A stretch of 64,000 nucleotides of DNA from DATFVJ01 sp963712955 (GTDB lineage: Bacteria > Actinomycetota > Actinomycetes > Streptosporangiales > Streptosporangiaceae). This document shows, piece after piece, positions 50,593-59,566 of this stretch. The stretch lies in assembly GCA_963712955.1 (NCBI GenBank), contig CAVQKF010000021.1, positions 180,855-244,854 on the forward strand, read 5' to 3'. Position numbers and translations under genes: made by a program. How positions within the stretch are numbered: position 1 is the first letter of the stretch; the number at the start of each line of letters is the position of its first letter. Below the pieces are notes generated by a model, which made no database searches, was not told where the DNA came from, and was given only the letters and a program-made list of their open reading frames with translations.

Positions 50593-52638
50593 TCAGCGGC
50601 TCAGCTCCTCCCAAAGGAACTCAAGCACCAGTGCCCATTTGAAGGCCCGCTGCTCGTTGTCGGCCGCGGCGCCGTGCCCGCCCTCGATGTTCTCGTAGTA
50701 GCTGACGTCGTAGTCGTGCTCCCGCAGGTGAGCCACCATCTTGCGGGCGTGCCCAGGGTGCACCCGGTCGTCCCTCGTGGACGTGATGAACAGGACGGGC
50801 GGATACGGCTGGCCGGCGGATACGTTGTGGTACGGGGAGAACGGCCGTAGATAGCTCCACCCTGCCTGGCTCGCGCGGGTCGCCGTACTCGGCCATCCAG
50901 GACGCCCCTGCCAGCAACTCGTGGTAGCGGCGCATGTCAAGCAGCGGTACCTGGCCCGCGATCGCGCCGAAGAGCCGCGGATAGCGGGTCAGCATCACGC
51001 CCATCAGCAGCCCGCCGTTGCTGCCGCCCTCGATGCCCAGCCTGGCCTGGCGTGGTGATGCCCCGGCCACCAGATCGGCGGCCACGGCGGCGAAATCCTC
51101 ATAGACCCGGTGCCGGTGCTGCTTGGTCGCCGACTGGTGCCATTGCGGTCCGTACTCGCCGCCACCGCGGAATTGGCCACCACGTACGGTTGCCGCCGCG
51201 GCCAGCCAGCCGCGGCCGATGGTGCCGCTGTAGGACGGGGTGAGCGAGATCTCGAAGCCGCCGTACCCGGTGAGCAGGGTGGGCCCGGGCCCGCGACGGC
51301 GTGAGCCGACGACGAAGTAGGGCACCGAGGTGCCGTCCACCGAGGTGGCGAAGAACTGCCGCACGGCGAGCCGTCGGCGTCGAAGAAGGCCGGCGCCTGC
51401 TTGAGTGTTTGCACATCGCCGCCGATGTGCCCGTACCGCAGCGTTGCCCGGCTCGGTGAAGCCGCTGGAGATCAGCATGTACTCGTCACTGTCCGCGGGT
51501 TGGTGGCCGCGATGTCGGTGTGGCCGAAGTCCGGCAGGCCGGCCAGGGTGCCGCGCGCTGCCACTGGCCGTCGGCGGACGTGAGCACCGCCAGCTGGCTG
51601 CGTACATCGCGCAGCATGATTGAGGATCAAGTGATTGCGGGTCCAGGCGTGATAGCTCAGCGAGGTGTGCGCATCCGGCTGGAACAGCACGGTGAGCTCC
51701 CGCATCGCCGGCCAGGAACGCCTCGAACCTGGCGGCAAGCAACGCTCCGGCCGGATAGGTCCCAGCGGCGGTCCAGGGCGATCGGTGCGCACACAGCAGC
51801 CACTCACGCTGGATGTCGATGCTGGCGTCCTCGGGCACATCGATCCGGACCAGGTCGCCGCTCTCGGTCGCGCAGATACCACTCGCTGCGGTAGAAATCG
51901 ATCGTTGCGCATCACGAAGTCGCGTTCGAATCCCTCGGTCAGATCGTGGAACGCGCGTACGAGCCACGTCCTCGGGCTTGCCCTCGTAGACGACCGTCGC
52001 CGCGGCGGACAGCGGCGGTGCCGCGCCGCCACTGCTTCACCACCCGCGGGTAGCCCGACGAGGTCAGCGATCCTGGACCGAAGTCGGTGCCCACGTATAT
52101 CCGGTCGGCGTCGATCCAGCCGACATCGGTCTTGGCTTCTGGTACATGGAACCCGCCGGTGACGAAGCGGCGCTCCTCGTACGTCGAACTCGCGGACCAC
52201 GGTCGCGTCGGCGCCGCCGCGGGACAGATGCACCAGCGCCAGGCGGTAGCCGCCTGGCCGCAGCGTGGCCGCGCCCTGCCAGACCCAGCTCTCGCCCTCC
52301 TGCCCGGCGAGCGCGTCGACGTCCAGCAGGACTTCCCAGTCAGGCCGGGCGCGGCGGTATTCCTCCAGCGTCGTGCGCCGCCACAGGCCCCGGGGGTGGG
52401 CCGCGTCCTGCCAGAAGTTGTACAGGTAGCCGCCGCGTCGCTTGACGAACGGGATGCGGTCGTCGGCGTCGAGCACCTGGCGGATCTCGGTGCGCAGGTC
52501 CTGGAACCGGATGCTGCCTGACAGCTTCCCGACGGTCTCCGCGTTGCGGTCCCGGACCCAGTCCAGCGCCGCTGGCCCGGTCACGTCCTCCAGCCACAGG
52601 TACGGGTCCTCTTCGGGTGCGCCGTGCACTTGTGTCAT
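50593..52638 (-). pseudogene. prolyl oligopeptidase, multiply frameshifted
   Basis: From ATG 52638 (DPYLWLEDVTG) the family sequence passes between frames several times: REFDV to about 52190, EERRFVTGGFHVPEAKTDVG, VRAFHDLTEGFERDFVMRND, LVRIDVPEDASIDIQREWLL, RELTVLFQPDAHTSLSYHAW, then GGSNGGLLMG with the nucleophile Ser, and STRDDRVHP and GGHGAAAD with the Asp and His at the C-terminus. All catalytic residues persist, but at least five indels break the gene. Complete expected length remains, so decay is recent or due to sequence errors. Confidence 0.88.
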
Positions 52639-52708
52639 CCGGCAAGTTTGGCCGCCGGACGCTGGCTCTGCTGGTCACCGGGCCGTGCGGGCACGTCAAG
52701 GAGGACCG

Positions 52709-53668
52709 TCAGGGTGCTTCAGTCCCGCGTACCCGGTCGGTGCTGGCCGGTGGTGTATCTGCGGCCGGCGGGGGTGGTCCATACCAGGACCCCGGGCGGG
52801 TGTAGGTGACCGTGATCCGGGGGTGCGCGGCGATCCAGGCCCGGGTGGCCCTGGAGGTGTGCGACGGCCCGTTGTCCATGATCAGGTGGATGTTCAGGTG
52901 CGGGTCGGTGCACTGATCCAGGCGGTGCAGGAAGCCAGTGAAGGTGACCGAGTTGTTCCGGCCGATCGGCTCGACGATCACTTGCCCGGTGGCGACCTCC
53001 AGTGCGGCGATGATGGAGGCGGTGCCGTTGCGGACGTATTCGAACTCCGGCCGGGCCAGCCGGCCCGGCCGGGCCGGCTGCCCGGGATATTTGCGGTACC
53101 TGGCCTGGATCCCGGTCTTCTCATCGATGCAGATCACGACGGTGCCCGCGCGGCGGGCGCAGGTACCGGTCGCACACGCGGCGGCCTGTTCCCAGAACTG
53201 CTCGTCATCGACACGGTTCAGCCAGCCCCGGACCCGGTGCGGCCGCAGTTCCAGGTCCGCCAGGATCCGCCCGGCCTGGGAGGCCGAGATGCCGGTACCG
53301 GCCAGCTGCCCGGCGATCAGGCCATGGGTCCACACCGAGGTGCCCTCCGGCGGGGCCGACGTCGCAGCCGCCACGATCCGCAACCTGACATCGGGCCCGT
53401 ACACCTCGGGCCGGCCGCCGCGGGGCCGGTCAGCCAGCGCGGGTATGCCGCCGCGGACGAACCGGCGCCGCCAGGTCCGCACCGTGGCCACCGCGCAGCC
53501 CAGCCGGGCCGCGATCCGCGCGTTCGCCCAGTTCGCGTGGGCCAGCAGCACGATCCTGGCGCGCAGCACCAGCGCCTGCGGCGCCGACGCCCGCCGCACG
53601 ATCGCCTCCAATTTCGCCTTGCGCCGCGACCCCAAGAACACCACGTCCCGGCTGACTGCACGCGCCAT
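52709..53668 (-). CDS. IS630-family transposase, C-terminally truncated
   Basis: 319 aa from ATG 53668 (TGGAGG six bases upstream). An N-terminal HTH part (ARIAARLGCAVATVRTWRRR) is followed by the DDE domain: CIDEKTGIQARYR (first Asp), LIMDNGPSHTSRATRAWI (second Asp). The expected SWLNQVE with the catalytic Glu is replaced by SWYGPPPPAADTPPAS, so the end is lost or replaced. Inactive on its own. Confidence 0.85.
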   Translation of the reverse strand: MARAVSRDVVFLGSRRKAKLEAIVRRASAPQALVLRARIVLLAHANWANARIAARLGCAVATVRTWRRRFVRGGIPALADRPRGGRPEVYGPDVRLRIVAAATSAPPEGTSVWTHGLIAGQLAGTGISASQAGRILADLELRPHRVRGWLNRVDDEQFWEQAAACATGTCARRAGTVVICIDEKTGIQARYRKYPGQPARPGRLARPEFEYVRNGTASIIAALEVATGQVIVEPIGRNNSVTFTGFLHRLDQCTDPHLNIHLIMDNGPSHTSRATRAWIAAHPRITVTYTRPGSWYGPPPPAADTPPASTDRVRGTEAP

Positions 53669-53762
53669 GACCCACCTCCAGACGATCTACGCTGATCGCC
53701 CGACAATGCCCGGAACAGGATCGGAACTGGTGGCGGCGCGCCGGGTACGGCGACAATAAACC

Positions 53763-54143
53763 ATGCCCGTGCCGCCCAAGCGCCTCAAAGAACTGATCGA
53801 AGGCACCGTCGACCACCACGCCTCGGTGCGCTGGCCTGCGCTGGAAGAGGTCACCATCAGCTGGCGCGGCTCCTACGGCTACCTCACCGGCTATCTCAGC
53901 GACGATGACGACGACCAGATCAAGCTCTGCCGGATCCAATACCTCGGCGACGACAACGAATGGGCATTTGCGATCTGGCGGGCCAGCACCGACACCTACA
54001 CCGACGCAATCCTGCTGGACGGCAGCTTCACCGGTCACCCCAGCCAGCCCTCGACACCGCCTGCACCCTCTACCTCGCCGACACCGGCGGCCACACATCA
54101 TGACAGCCCGAACCCCTCAAGAACTAATGCGGGGCTGCACTAG
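53763..54143 (+). CDS. hypothetical protein, probably frame-broken at the end
   Basis: 126 aa from ATG 53763. The first 90 residues look genuine (WRGSYGYLTGYLSDDDDDQI, NEWAFAIWRASTDTYTDAI). The last 35 are Pro/Ser/Thr-rich and probably out of frame: the adjacent frame from about 54040 reads ALDTACTLYLADTGGHTS and stops at about 54103. Family unknown. It lies right of the IS630 copy. Confidence 0.6.
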   Translation: MPVPPKRLKELIEGTVDHHASVRWPALEEVTISWRGSYGYLTGYLSDDDDDQIKLCRIQYLGDDNEWAFAIWRASTDTYTDAILLDGSFTGHPSQPSTPPAPSTSPTPAATHHDSPNPSRTNAGLH

Positions 54144-54152
54144 TGTCGGGGC

Positions 54153-54416
54153 ATGCCGCGTGTCAGCGCGTTTTACGGGGTGGTGATCTACATGTACTGG
54201 AACGAGCGTGATCACCCGGTTGCCCACTTCCACGCCTACCATGCGGGCCGCCGCGCCTCAGTCTCGGCAGACGGGGATGTGCTGGCCGGCAGTCTCGAGT
54301 CCAGGGCGCTGCAGTTCGTCCGGGAATGGGCCGCGCTCCGGCATGATGAGATCCTGGCGAACTGGGAACGGGCACGGCGGAATGAGCCCCTGCGCGGCAT
54401 CGACCCGCTGGCGTAG
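54153..54416 (+). CDS. DUF4160 protein
   Basis: 87 aa from ATG 54153. DUF4160 pattern: FYGVVIYMYWNERDHPVAHF then HAYHAG, VSADGDVLAGSL and W-x-ALRHDEILANW. It almost always precedes a DUF2442 gene, as here; the pair behaves like a toxin-antitoxin-type module in databases, but its activity is not established. One base separates the genes. Confidence 0.88.
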   Translation: MPRVSAFYGVVIYMYWNERDHPVAHFHAYHAGRRASVSADGDVLAGSLESRALQFVREWAALRHDEILANWERARRNEPLRGIDPLA

Positions 54417-54417
54417 C

Positions 54418-54696
54418 ATGAAGAGCGTGGACGAGAACTACCTGCCGGTCGTCGTGGGTGTCGCCGTGGTGGGTGACCGCGTGCTCCGCCTGCTGTTCAG
54501 CGACGGCACTGCGGGGGATGTCGACTTTTCCGGTGAACGGTGGACGGGCGTCCTCTCGCCGCTGAACGACCCCGCCTACTTCGCTGAGGTTACGGTCGAT
54601 CATGAGGCCGGGACTATCGTCTGGCCTGGCGGCATCGACCTAGCGCCCGAGCCGCTGTACGAGCAGGCGAAGGCCCATCCGCTTCTTGCCGCCTGA
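54418..54696 (+). CDS. DUF2442 protein
   Basis: 92 aa from ATG 54418, one base after the DUF4160 stop. DUF2442 elements: LRLLFSDGTAGDVDF, LNDPAYFAEVTVDHEAGTIV, WPGGIDLAPEPLYEQA. Partner of the DUF4160 gene and likely co-translated with it. Some fused DUF2442 proteins carry DNA-binding domains; this one does not. Confidence 0.9.
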   Translation: MKSVDENYLPVVVGVAVVGDRVLRLLFSDGTAGDVDFSGERWTGVLSPLNDPAYFAEVTVDHEAGTIVWPGGIDLAPEPLYEQAKAHPLLAA

Positions 54697-55219
54697 CACC
54701 CTGGCCGGGAAACGCCCTGCCGTTAAACTCGGGACAAGCCCGCATCTGCCAGCACCTGCAGGGGCGTGCCTCGCAGTTTCACGAGCGCAGGCAGGAGACA
54801 CCTGGCGTTGCCGCAGAGCCGCCGCGAAATGAGTAGTTATCGTTTGCCGGTTGGACTGTGGCTGTATGTGCAGATAGGTCCCTTGAACTGCGGAAACAGC
54901 CTTTGGTTACTGTCTTAGGCTCGGGGCTTTGTCACTCGGGATTCGGCTACGCCCATGACCAGCCCATATTGCCGCGCCGCACAAGCGTTCCGTCGTGGTA
55001 GTGCGTAGCCGAGGCATTTTATTCAAGGATCACGTCGAGTTACTCTGCGACTTCTGCCACGAGTGATGCGACGTCCTTGAGGAAGCGGTTCTGGTCTGGG
55101 GAGGCGCTGACCGTCGGGGTCGGCCTCGGGGCAGCTTGGGACTGGCCAGGCTGCTGCCGAAGCAAGCGGCCTGGCGGGTGCCTGTAGCACCGGATAGCAC
55201 CTGGTGCCACCCTTGTCTC
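54697..55219. other. intergenic, nothing firm seen
   Basis: About 520 bp. No coding sequence can be supported; a 63-codon leftward frame (55040-55231) is low-complexity with no ribosome site. Parts at 54820-54960 are AT-richer. The promoter of the Phd/VapC pair should be at the right end. Confidence 0.4.
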
Positions 55220-55489
55220 ATGCACGCTCACCCGGAGATTACCCAGCGCGACTTGCGGACAAGATCACGGGAGATCATGGATGCCGTCGAACACGGACAG
55301 TCCTTCACCGTCACCCGAGACGGCCACCGGATCGCAGAGCTGATCCCGCTGCGGCAGCGCCGCAGGTTCGTTCCCAGGCAGGAGTTCGGGGCCATGTCGC
55401 GCAATGCTCCTGCCGTTGACCTGGAGGCATTCCGGGCTGATCAAGACGCTGCATTGGATCATGAGGCTGGCAGCGCGTATGAGCGATGA
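55220..55489 (+). CDS. Phd/YefM-type antitoxin
   Basis: 89 aa from ATG 55220. Phd/YefM N-terminal fold: ITQRDLRTRSREIMDAVEHG, SFTVTRDGHRIAELIPL. The C-terminal part (FRADQDAALDHEA) is the flexible toxin-binding tail. It overlaps the PIN toxin gene by 11 bp. Transcription is probably autoregulated by the complex. Confidence 0.9.
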   Translation: MHAHPEITQRDLRTRSREIMDAVEHGQSFTVTRDGHRIAELIPLRQRRRFVPRQEFGAMSRNAPAVDLEAFRADQDAALDHEAGSAYER

Positions 55490-56282
55490 GCAGCCCCGGC
55501 AGGGCATGCTCGACACGAAGATCCTGATCTTGCGGAAATGGATCGACGCTGCCGAGTTGCCCGATGAGATGGCGATCAGCGCTATTAGCCTGGCGGAACT
55601 GTCCGCAGGCCCGCACGAAGTCCGCAGCAATGACGAGCAGGACGCCTACGACGAGCATGCCGAGCGGGCCCGGCGGCTGGAGATCCTGCAACGGGCCGAG
55701 AACGAGTTCGACCCGGTGCCGTTCGACGCCGAGGCGGCCCGCATCTTCGGCCGCGTGACGGCGGCAGTCATCGCTGCGGGCCGTAAGCCCCGGGGCGGGG
55801 CCGTCGACCTGATGATCGCAGCCACCGCGATCGCCGAGGGCCTGCCGCTGTACACCACCAACCCCGCCGACTTCACCGGCCTGGACACCCTCATCCTTCA
55901 CCGGCCTGGACACCCTCATCCGCGTCATTCCAGTCACCAGGCCGCCCGTCCCGCACGAACGGTTAGCTCGCTGACGCTGGACAAAATCAAAGCGTGTGCG
56001 GATCCAGTGCAGCATCGCGAGGGCGCCGATCAGCCCAACCCAGAAGGGGGATTAGGAGATTACTCCCAGGGGAAGCTGGATCGGCCTCGGTCACGGTGCT
56101 GGGCGTTCCCGTGCGCGTTGCGTCTCTGGATGACATTATCCGGTCGAAAGAGGCCGCTGGCCGCGACAAGGACCGTCTGCAATTGCCCATGCTGCGGGCA
56201 CTCCAGCAGCACCAGCACCGGCTTGACAAGCCCCCGGACAGCCCCTGACAGTCGGCGCTCACGCCGCATTGCAAAATTATAG
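55479..56282 (+). CDS. VapC-type PIN toxin with altered C-terminus
   Basis: 267 aa as read from ATG 55479; normal family length is about 140. PIN residues: GMLDTKIL (first Asp), AISLAELSAGP (Glu), GGAVDLMIAATAI (Asp) and YTTNPADF (Asn/Asp). A 25-bp tandem duplication (55872-55896 and 55897-55921) shifts the frame after GLDTLI and gives an unrelated 120-residue tail. Without it the protein would end RVIPVTRPPVPHERLAR at TGA 55972-55974. The active site precedes the change, so activity may remain. Confidence 0.8.
   Translation: MSDEQPRQGMLDTKILILRKWIDAAELPDEMAISAISLAELSAGPHEVRSNDEQDAYDEHAERARRLEILQRAENEFDPVPFDAEAARIFGRVTAAVIAAGRKPRGGAVDLMIAATAIAEGLPLYTTNPADFTGLDTLILHRPGHPHPRHSSHQAARPARTVSSLTLDKIKACADPVQHREGADQPNPEGGLGDYSQGKLDRPRSRCWAFPCALRLWMTLSGRKRPLAATRTVCNCPCCGHSSSTSTGLTSPRTAPDSRRSRRIAKL
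55872..55921. repeat. 25-bp exact tandem duplication inside vapC-like gene
   Basis: Two adjacent, identical 25-bp copies starting TTCACCGGCCTGG. Because 25 is not a multiple of three, the second copy changes the reading frame of the toxin C-terminus. Confidence 0.9.
56084..56248 (+). pseudogene. C-terminal remnant of a nucleotidyltransferase-like protein
   Basis: A frame reading VTVLGVPVRVASLDDIIRSK then EAAGRDKDRLQLPMLRAL ends at 56248. This is the typical end of small nucleotidyltransferase/DUF6036-type proteins found in toxin-antitoxin and defence contexts. The N-terminal half is missing, and it overlaps in another frame the altered toxin tail. Confidence 0.5.
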
Positions 56283-56494
56283 GGCGCCGCGACAAACTAG
56301 TCCCGTGTACAGAGCCGTGTGGGTGACCTGTGGAGTTATCGCTTGCGCCTTAAGGTGTGCATACGGTCACAGGTGCGATGGGCAGAAACTCACTCACCGT
56401 TATACAAACGTAACCGAATCCATGCGGCCATGTACAGCTAACAGCCTATGATGTCAGTGATGTACGTCACATTCGCCGGGGTGGCAGGTGAGAT
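56249..56494. promoter_or_regulatory. promoter region of the ATPase gene
   Basis: About 245 bp, AT-richer than its neighbours, with TTATAC at about 56400 as a possible -10. An imperfect palindrome GTGATGTACGTCAC lies at 56457-56470, 25 bp before the GTG start. No gene here. Confidence 0.4.
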
Positions 56495-57769
56495 GTGACC
56501 GACCGGTCTGCCGAGTCGTACGGTCGCGGCAAGGTACTCAGGTTCGTCGCCGATGGTCTGGACCGGTCGCGCGACCGGGACACGCCGCCGGTCGTGCTGC
56601 TGCTCGGGTCCCGGGGCTCCGGCAAGACAATGCTGCTCGACCGGATCGAGGCCCGCCACCGCACGGGTTCACCGACCGCACGGCTCGACTTCGGGCGCAA
56701 TCCCGACGCGAATCCCGCGGCAGTCATGCTGGACATCGGGTCCCTGCTGAGTCCCCGCGTGGCGCGCGTCGGCAAAGTGAAGTTCCCGTTGCTGGGAATC
56801 GGCCTCATCGCCGTCAGCCTGGACCCGGAAAGCGAGGCCTCGCCCGCCGAGCAACTCGACCAGCGGCTCAGCGCCCGGGTCCGGCTGTCCGGCCGGGTGC
56901 TGGGGGAGCTGGCCAAGCAGGCGGGCACCCTCCTACCGTCGCACGAGCAGCCGTTTGTCGCAGAGGCCGCTACCGTTCTCGGCTGGATTATCGACGGGAT
57001 CAGCCGACGGCGGGTCGGCGAGTACCTGGACTGGTACGCGGGCACCGTCGGCCGCGGCAACGGCACGAGACTCGGCCCGCTGCTGCGGCTCTATGAATGG
57101 TGGCGCGATGCGCTGATCCACGACGACGCGGACGCCCGCCGCGACGTCTGGCAGGCGTTGTGCGTGGCGCTGCTCGCCGACCTGCGAGCTGACTTCAACC
57201 AGTTCAGCTGGAAGCATGGACGCCGGACCACGAACTGCCTGCTGTTGCTCGACAATGTGGACAGCACCGCCGGCACGGAGTTCCTGGAGACGCTGGCCGA
57301 CTGTCGGCGGAAGGTTACCGGAGAAACCGATCCACTGCTGGTCGTAGCGGCGCAGCGCACCCGCCCTGAGCTCCAGCCCGCGGCCGGGCCGCCGATCATG
57401 TCGACGGGCGAAGACCTGAGCTACGCCACCTGCCTCGCGGCGGCGCGCGAGCAAGAGGACCAGCCGTCCCCCTGGTACCCGGTACCGCTTACCGACCTCA
57501 GCGTCGGCAACGTAACGTCCATGGTCGACAGTCGCGTCCTGGGTAAGGCATGGCGTGACGTCGACTTCGTGTACACCGTCGGCGGCGGCCACCCGGTTGC
57601 CGTCCAGGCGCTCGCCAGGCGGCTCGCCCTGGCGAACCCGGACTTCGATCCACGGAGCGTGCTGACGCGCGAATTAGAGGACGACCTGCTCGGCAAGCTG
57701 CGGCCGGCCTGGATCAGCGACCGGGAGCTTTTCGCTTGTGGCGGGCTGGGGCCGGTTGTTGTGGAATAG
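56495..57769 (+). CDS. P-loop ATPase, probably truncated
   Basis: 424 aa from GTG 56495. Walker A GSRGSGKT (residues 38-45), Walker B CLLLLDNVD (about 248-256), then LLVVAAQRTRPEL (sensor-type) and a helical C-terminal part. It resembles the STAND/AAA-type ATPases that actinobacteria carry near mobile regions; no fused effector domain is present. The end (FACGGLGPVVVE) coincides with the opposite-strand gene, so the natural C-terminus may be lost. Function unknown. Confidence 0.7.
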   Translation: MTDRSAESYGRGKVLRFVADGLDRSRDRDTPPVVLLLGSRGSGKTMLLDRIEARHRTGSPTARLDFGRNPDANPAAVMLDIGSLLSPRVARVGKVKFPLLGIGLIAVSLDPESEASPAEQLDQRLSARVRLSGRVLGELAKQAGTLLPSHEQPFVAEAATVLGWIIDGISRRRVGEYLDWYAGTVGRGNGTRLGPLLRLYEWWRDALIHDDADARRDVWQALCVALLADLRADFNQFSWKHGRRTTNCLLLLDNVDSTAGTEFLETLADCRRKVTGETDPLLVVAAQRTRPELQPAAGPPIMSTGEDLSYATCLAAAREQEDQPSPWYPVPLTDLSVGNVTSMVDSRVLGKAWRDVDFVYTVGGGHPVAVQALARRLALANPDFDPRSVLTRELEDDLLGKLRPAWISDRELFACGGLGPVVVE

Positions 57770-58133
57770 CTCCACGCCCTCCCGGAGTCCCTTCTCCACG
57801 ACCTCGGGGTGGTCGCCGAGCCACTCCAGTGCTTCTTCAGAGTTTGGCGTATATGCGACCACTTTGTAAGTGGCCAGATAGCCCGCCACGCGCTCCAGTA
57901 TCACGCTCGACTGGACGGGGACCGCGCTGACGAAGGCGGTGAGGGGACTATGCCCGCTTATGATAAAGCTGTCCATGAAGTGAAACTCAAGGGCAAGCTT
58001 CTTGTGTTCCTCCGTCAGCCTCTCCGGACCGATATTCTGCAGAATATTGGACAGCTTGCCCAGGCTCTTGTCGTAGCTGTCCCCCAGGGGTGCGGCTCTC
58101 AGTGAGATAATTGGTTCTGGCTGAAATATGATT
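57674..58133 (-). pseudogene. hypothetical protein, 5'-truncated
   Basis: Leftward coding-like frame without a start: after a TGA at about 58135 it reads APLGDSYDKSLGKLSNILQN, then the only ATG at 57976 (MDSFIISGHSPLTAFVSAV) and VAYTPNSEEALEWLGDHPEV. Its beginning was probably removed when the ISKra4-type element inserted on the right. The last 30 codons overlap the ATPase gene end. Family unknown. Confidence 0.5.
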
Positions 58134-58275
58134 CAGACTGGCATTTTGGGAGCGCCCGGATATACACGACGTATCGCTGGTAGCGGTGCGTCATCTGCGC
58201 AGGCAGCCGACCTCCCGAAGATCGCGGTGCTCGTGGCGGCGTGATCTGGCTGCCGGGGTGCGTGCAATGGAAAGG

Positions 58276-58328
58276 CCACCGCCCGATTCTTTGTGGCGTC
58301 AGATTCACACAAAGAACGGAGACGGTGG
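58276..58328. promoter_or_regulatory. hairpin over the ISKra4 transposase start
   Basis: CCACCG (58276-58281) and CTTTGTG pair with CACAAAG (58308-58314) and CGGTGG (58323-58328), so the GTG start at 58325 lies in the stem. This fits a translation-blocking hairpin in an IS element. Confidence 0.5.
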
Positions 58329-59476
58329 CCGTGGACGCCAGCATGGCACAAGTGCAGTCCGGGGACGGGATAGCCGGGCAGGTTCCGGCGGCGGACCTGG
58401 AGGACGCGCTGTTCGGCGGGCTGCGCCAGCAGCTGGAATCGATGATCAGCTGGGCGAAGAGCGACGAGGCGCTCGCCTTAGAGCATGACCAGTTCGAGTC
58501 GCGGACGCTCACCGAGGGGTTCGAGGTGATGCGGATCTTCACCGAAGCCCACCTGGGGCTGCGGACGGCGCGGGAAGAGCGGCGCGCCGACGTCGCCGAC
58601 GCCGCCGGGGACCTGCGCGTGAGCACCGAGGACGGCCAGGAGCACACGCGGATGATGGTATACGGGCCGGTCCGCACCTCGCGGATCGCTTACAAGCGGC
58701 ACCGCAGGCCGAACCTGTATCCCCAGGACGCGGACCTGAACTGGGCGAGCGCGCATTCGTATTCCGCCGGGGTGGAACGGCGGGTGGCGAAGGCGTCCGG
58801 GGTGGTGCCGTTCGCGCAGGCCGCGGCCCAAGTCAGCGAGGCGGGCGCGATAACGGTCGGCAAGCGCCAGGCAGAGCAGCTGGCCATCGGGGCCGCGGTT
58901 GACTTCGAGGCGTTCTACGCCGCGCGGCGGCCACAGCCATGCCCGGCTGGCACCGGGCTGCTGATCAGCGCGGACGGGTCCGCGTTCAGCGTGCGGCCCG
59001 GGGCGCTGCGGCCCGCGACCGCCAAAGCCGCCCGGGCCCGGCAGCGCGCGGCCGCAGCCAGCGGCTGGCCCGATGACCCAGCCGACCAGCGCAAAAGCAA
59101 GAAACGCTCAGCCGAGCTGGTGTGCGTCGCCGACATCCCGCCCGCCCCCCGCACTGCAAGCGACATCCTCACCGCCCTGTTCGGGACGCCCCGGAACACC
59201 GGCCGCCGCAGCAATGACGGCGATGCCCCGTCCGCCCGTCACGGCCCGAAGGCCGAGGGCAAGACGGTGCTCGCCTCGGCCCGCAAACCGATCCCGGCCG
59301 TCGTGGGCGAGGCCTTCGCCGAGGCTCACCGCCGCGACCCCGGCCACCTGCGGCCCTGGTTCGCCGTCGTGGACGGCAATAACGCCCAGATCGACGCGAT
59401 CCGCGCCCACGCGGCCCGGTACCAGGTGAGCGTGCCGATCCTGATTGACCTGATTCATGTCGTTCACTCTGCTTAG
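58325..59476 (+). CDS. ISKra4-family transposase, C-terminally truncated
   Basis: 383 aa from GTG 58325 (CGGAGA just upstream). ISKra4 blocks: YGPVRTSRIAYKRHRRPNLY, SAGVERRVAKASG, ISADGSAF (first catalytic Asp region), FAVVDGNNAQIDAIRA, then VPILIDLIHVV. The family continues LIHVVEYLWKAAW for another 100-130 residues with the catalytic Glu; here it becomes HSA-stop. Truncated and inactive, possibly cut by arrival of the recombinase trio. Confidence 0.82.
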   Translation: MAVDASMAQVQSGDGIAGQVPAADLEDALFGGLRQQLESMISWAKSDEALALEHDQFESRTLTEGFEVMRIFTEAHLGLRTAREERRADVADAAGDLRVSTEDGQEHTRMMVYGPVRTSRIAYKRHRRPNLYPQDADLNWASAHSYSAGVERRVAKASGVVPFAQAAAQVSEAGAITVGKRQAEQLAIGAAVDFEAFYAARRPQPCPAGTGLLISADGSAFSVRPGALRPATAKAARARQRAAAASGWPDDPADQRKSKKRSAELVCVADIPPAPRTASDILTALFGTPRNTGRRSNDGDAPSARHGPKAEGKTVLASARKPIPAVVGEAFAEAHRRDPGHLRPWFAVVDGNNAQIDAIRAHAARYQVSVPILIDLIHVVHSA

Positions 59477-59566
59477 CTACCGTGTCTCAGTGACGCCCCG
59501 GTAGTGCCATGAGCTGGACGTTTGCCGCTTGCAGGGCCGCGTGTCGCGTCCGTAGGGTCGCCGCTC

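Noticed and set aside
56495..57769. Calling the P-loop ATPase a named defence protein
   Set aside because: Only Walker motifs are readable; no effector domain or known defence partner is present, so a specific system would be guesswork.
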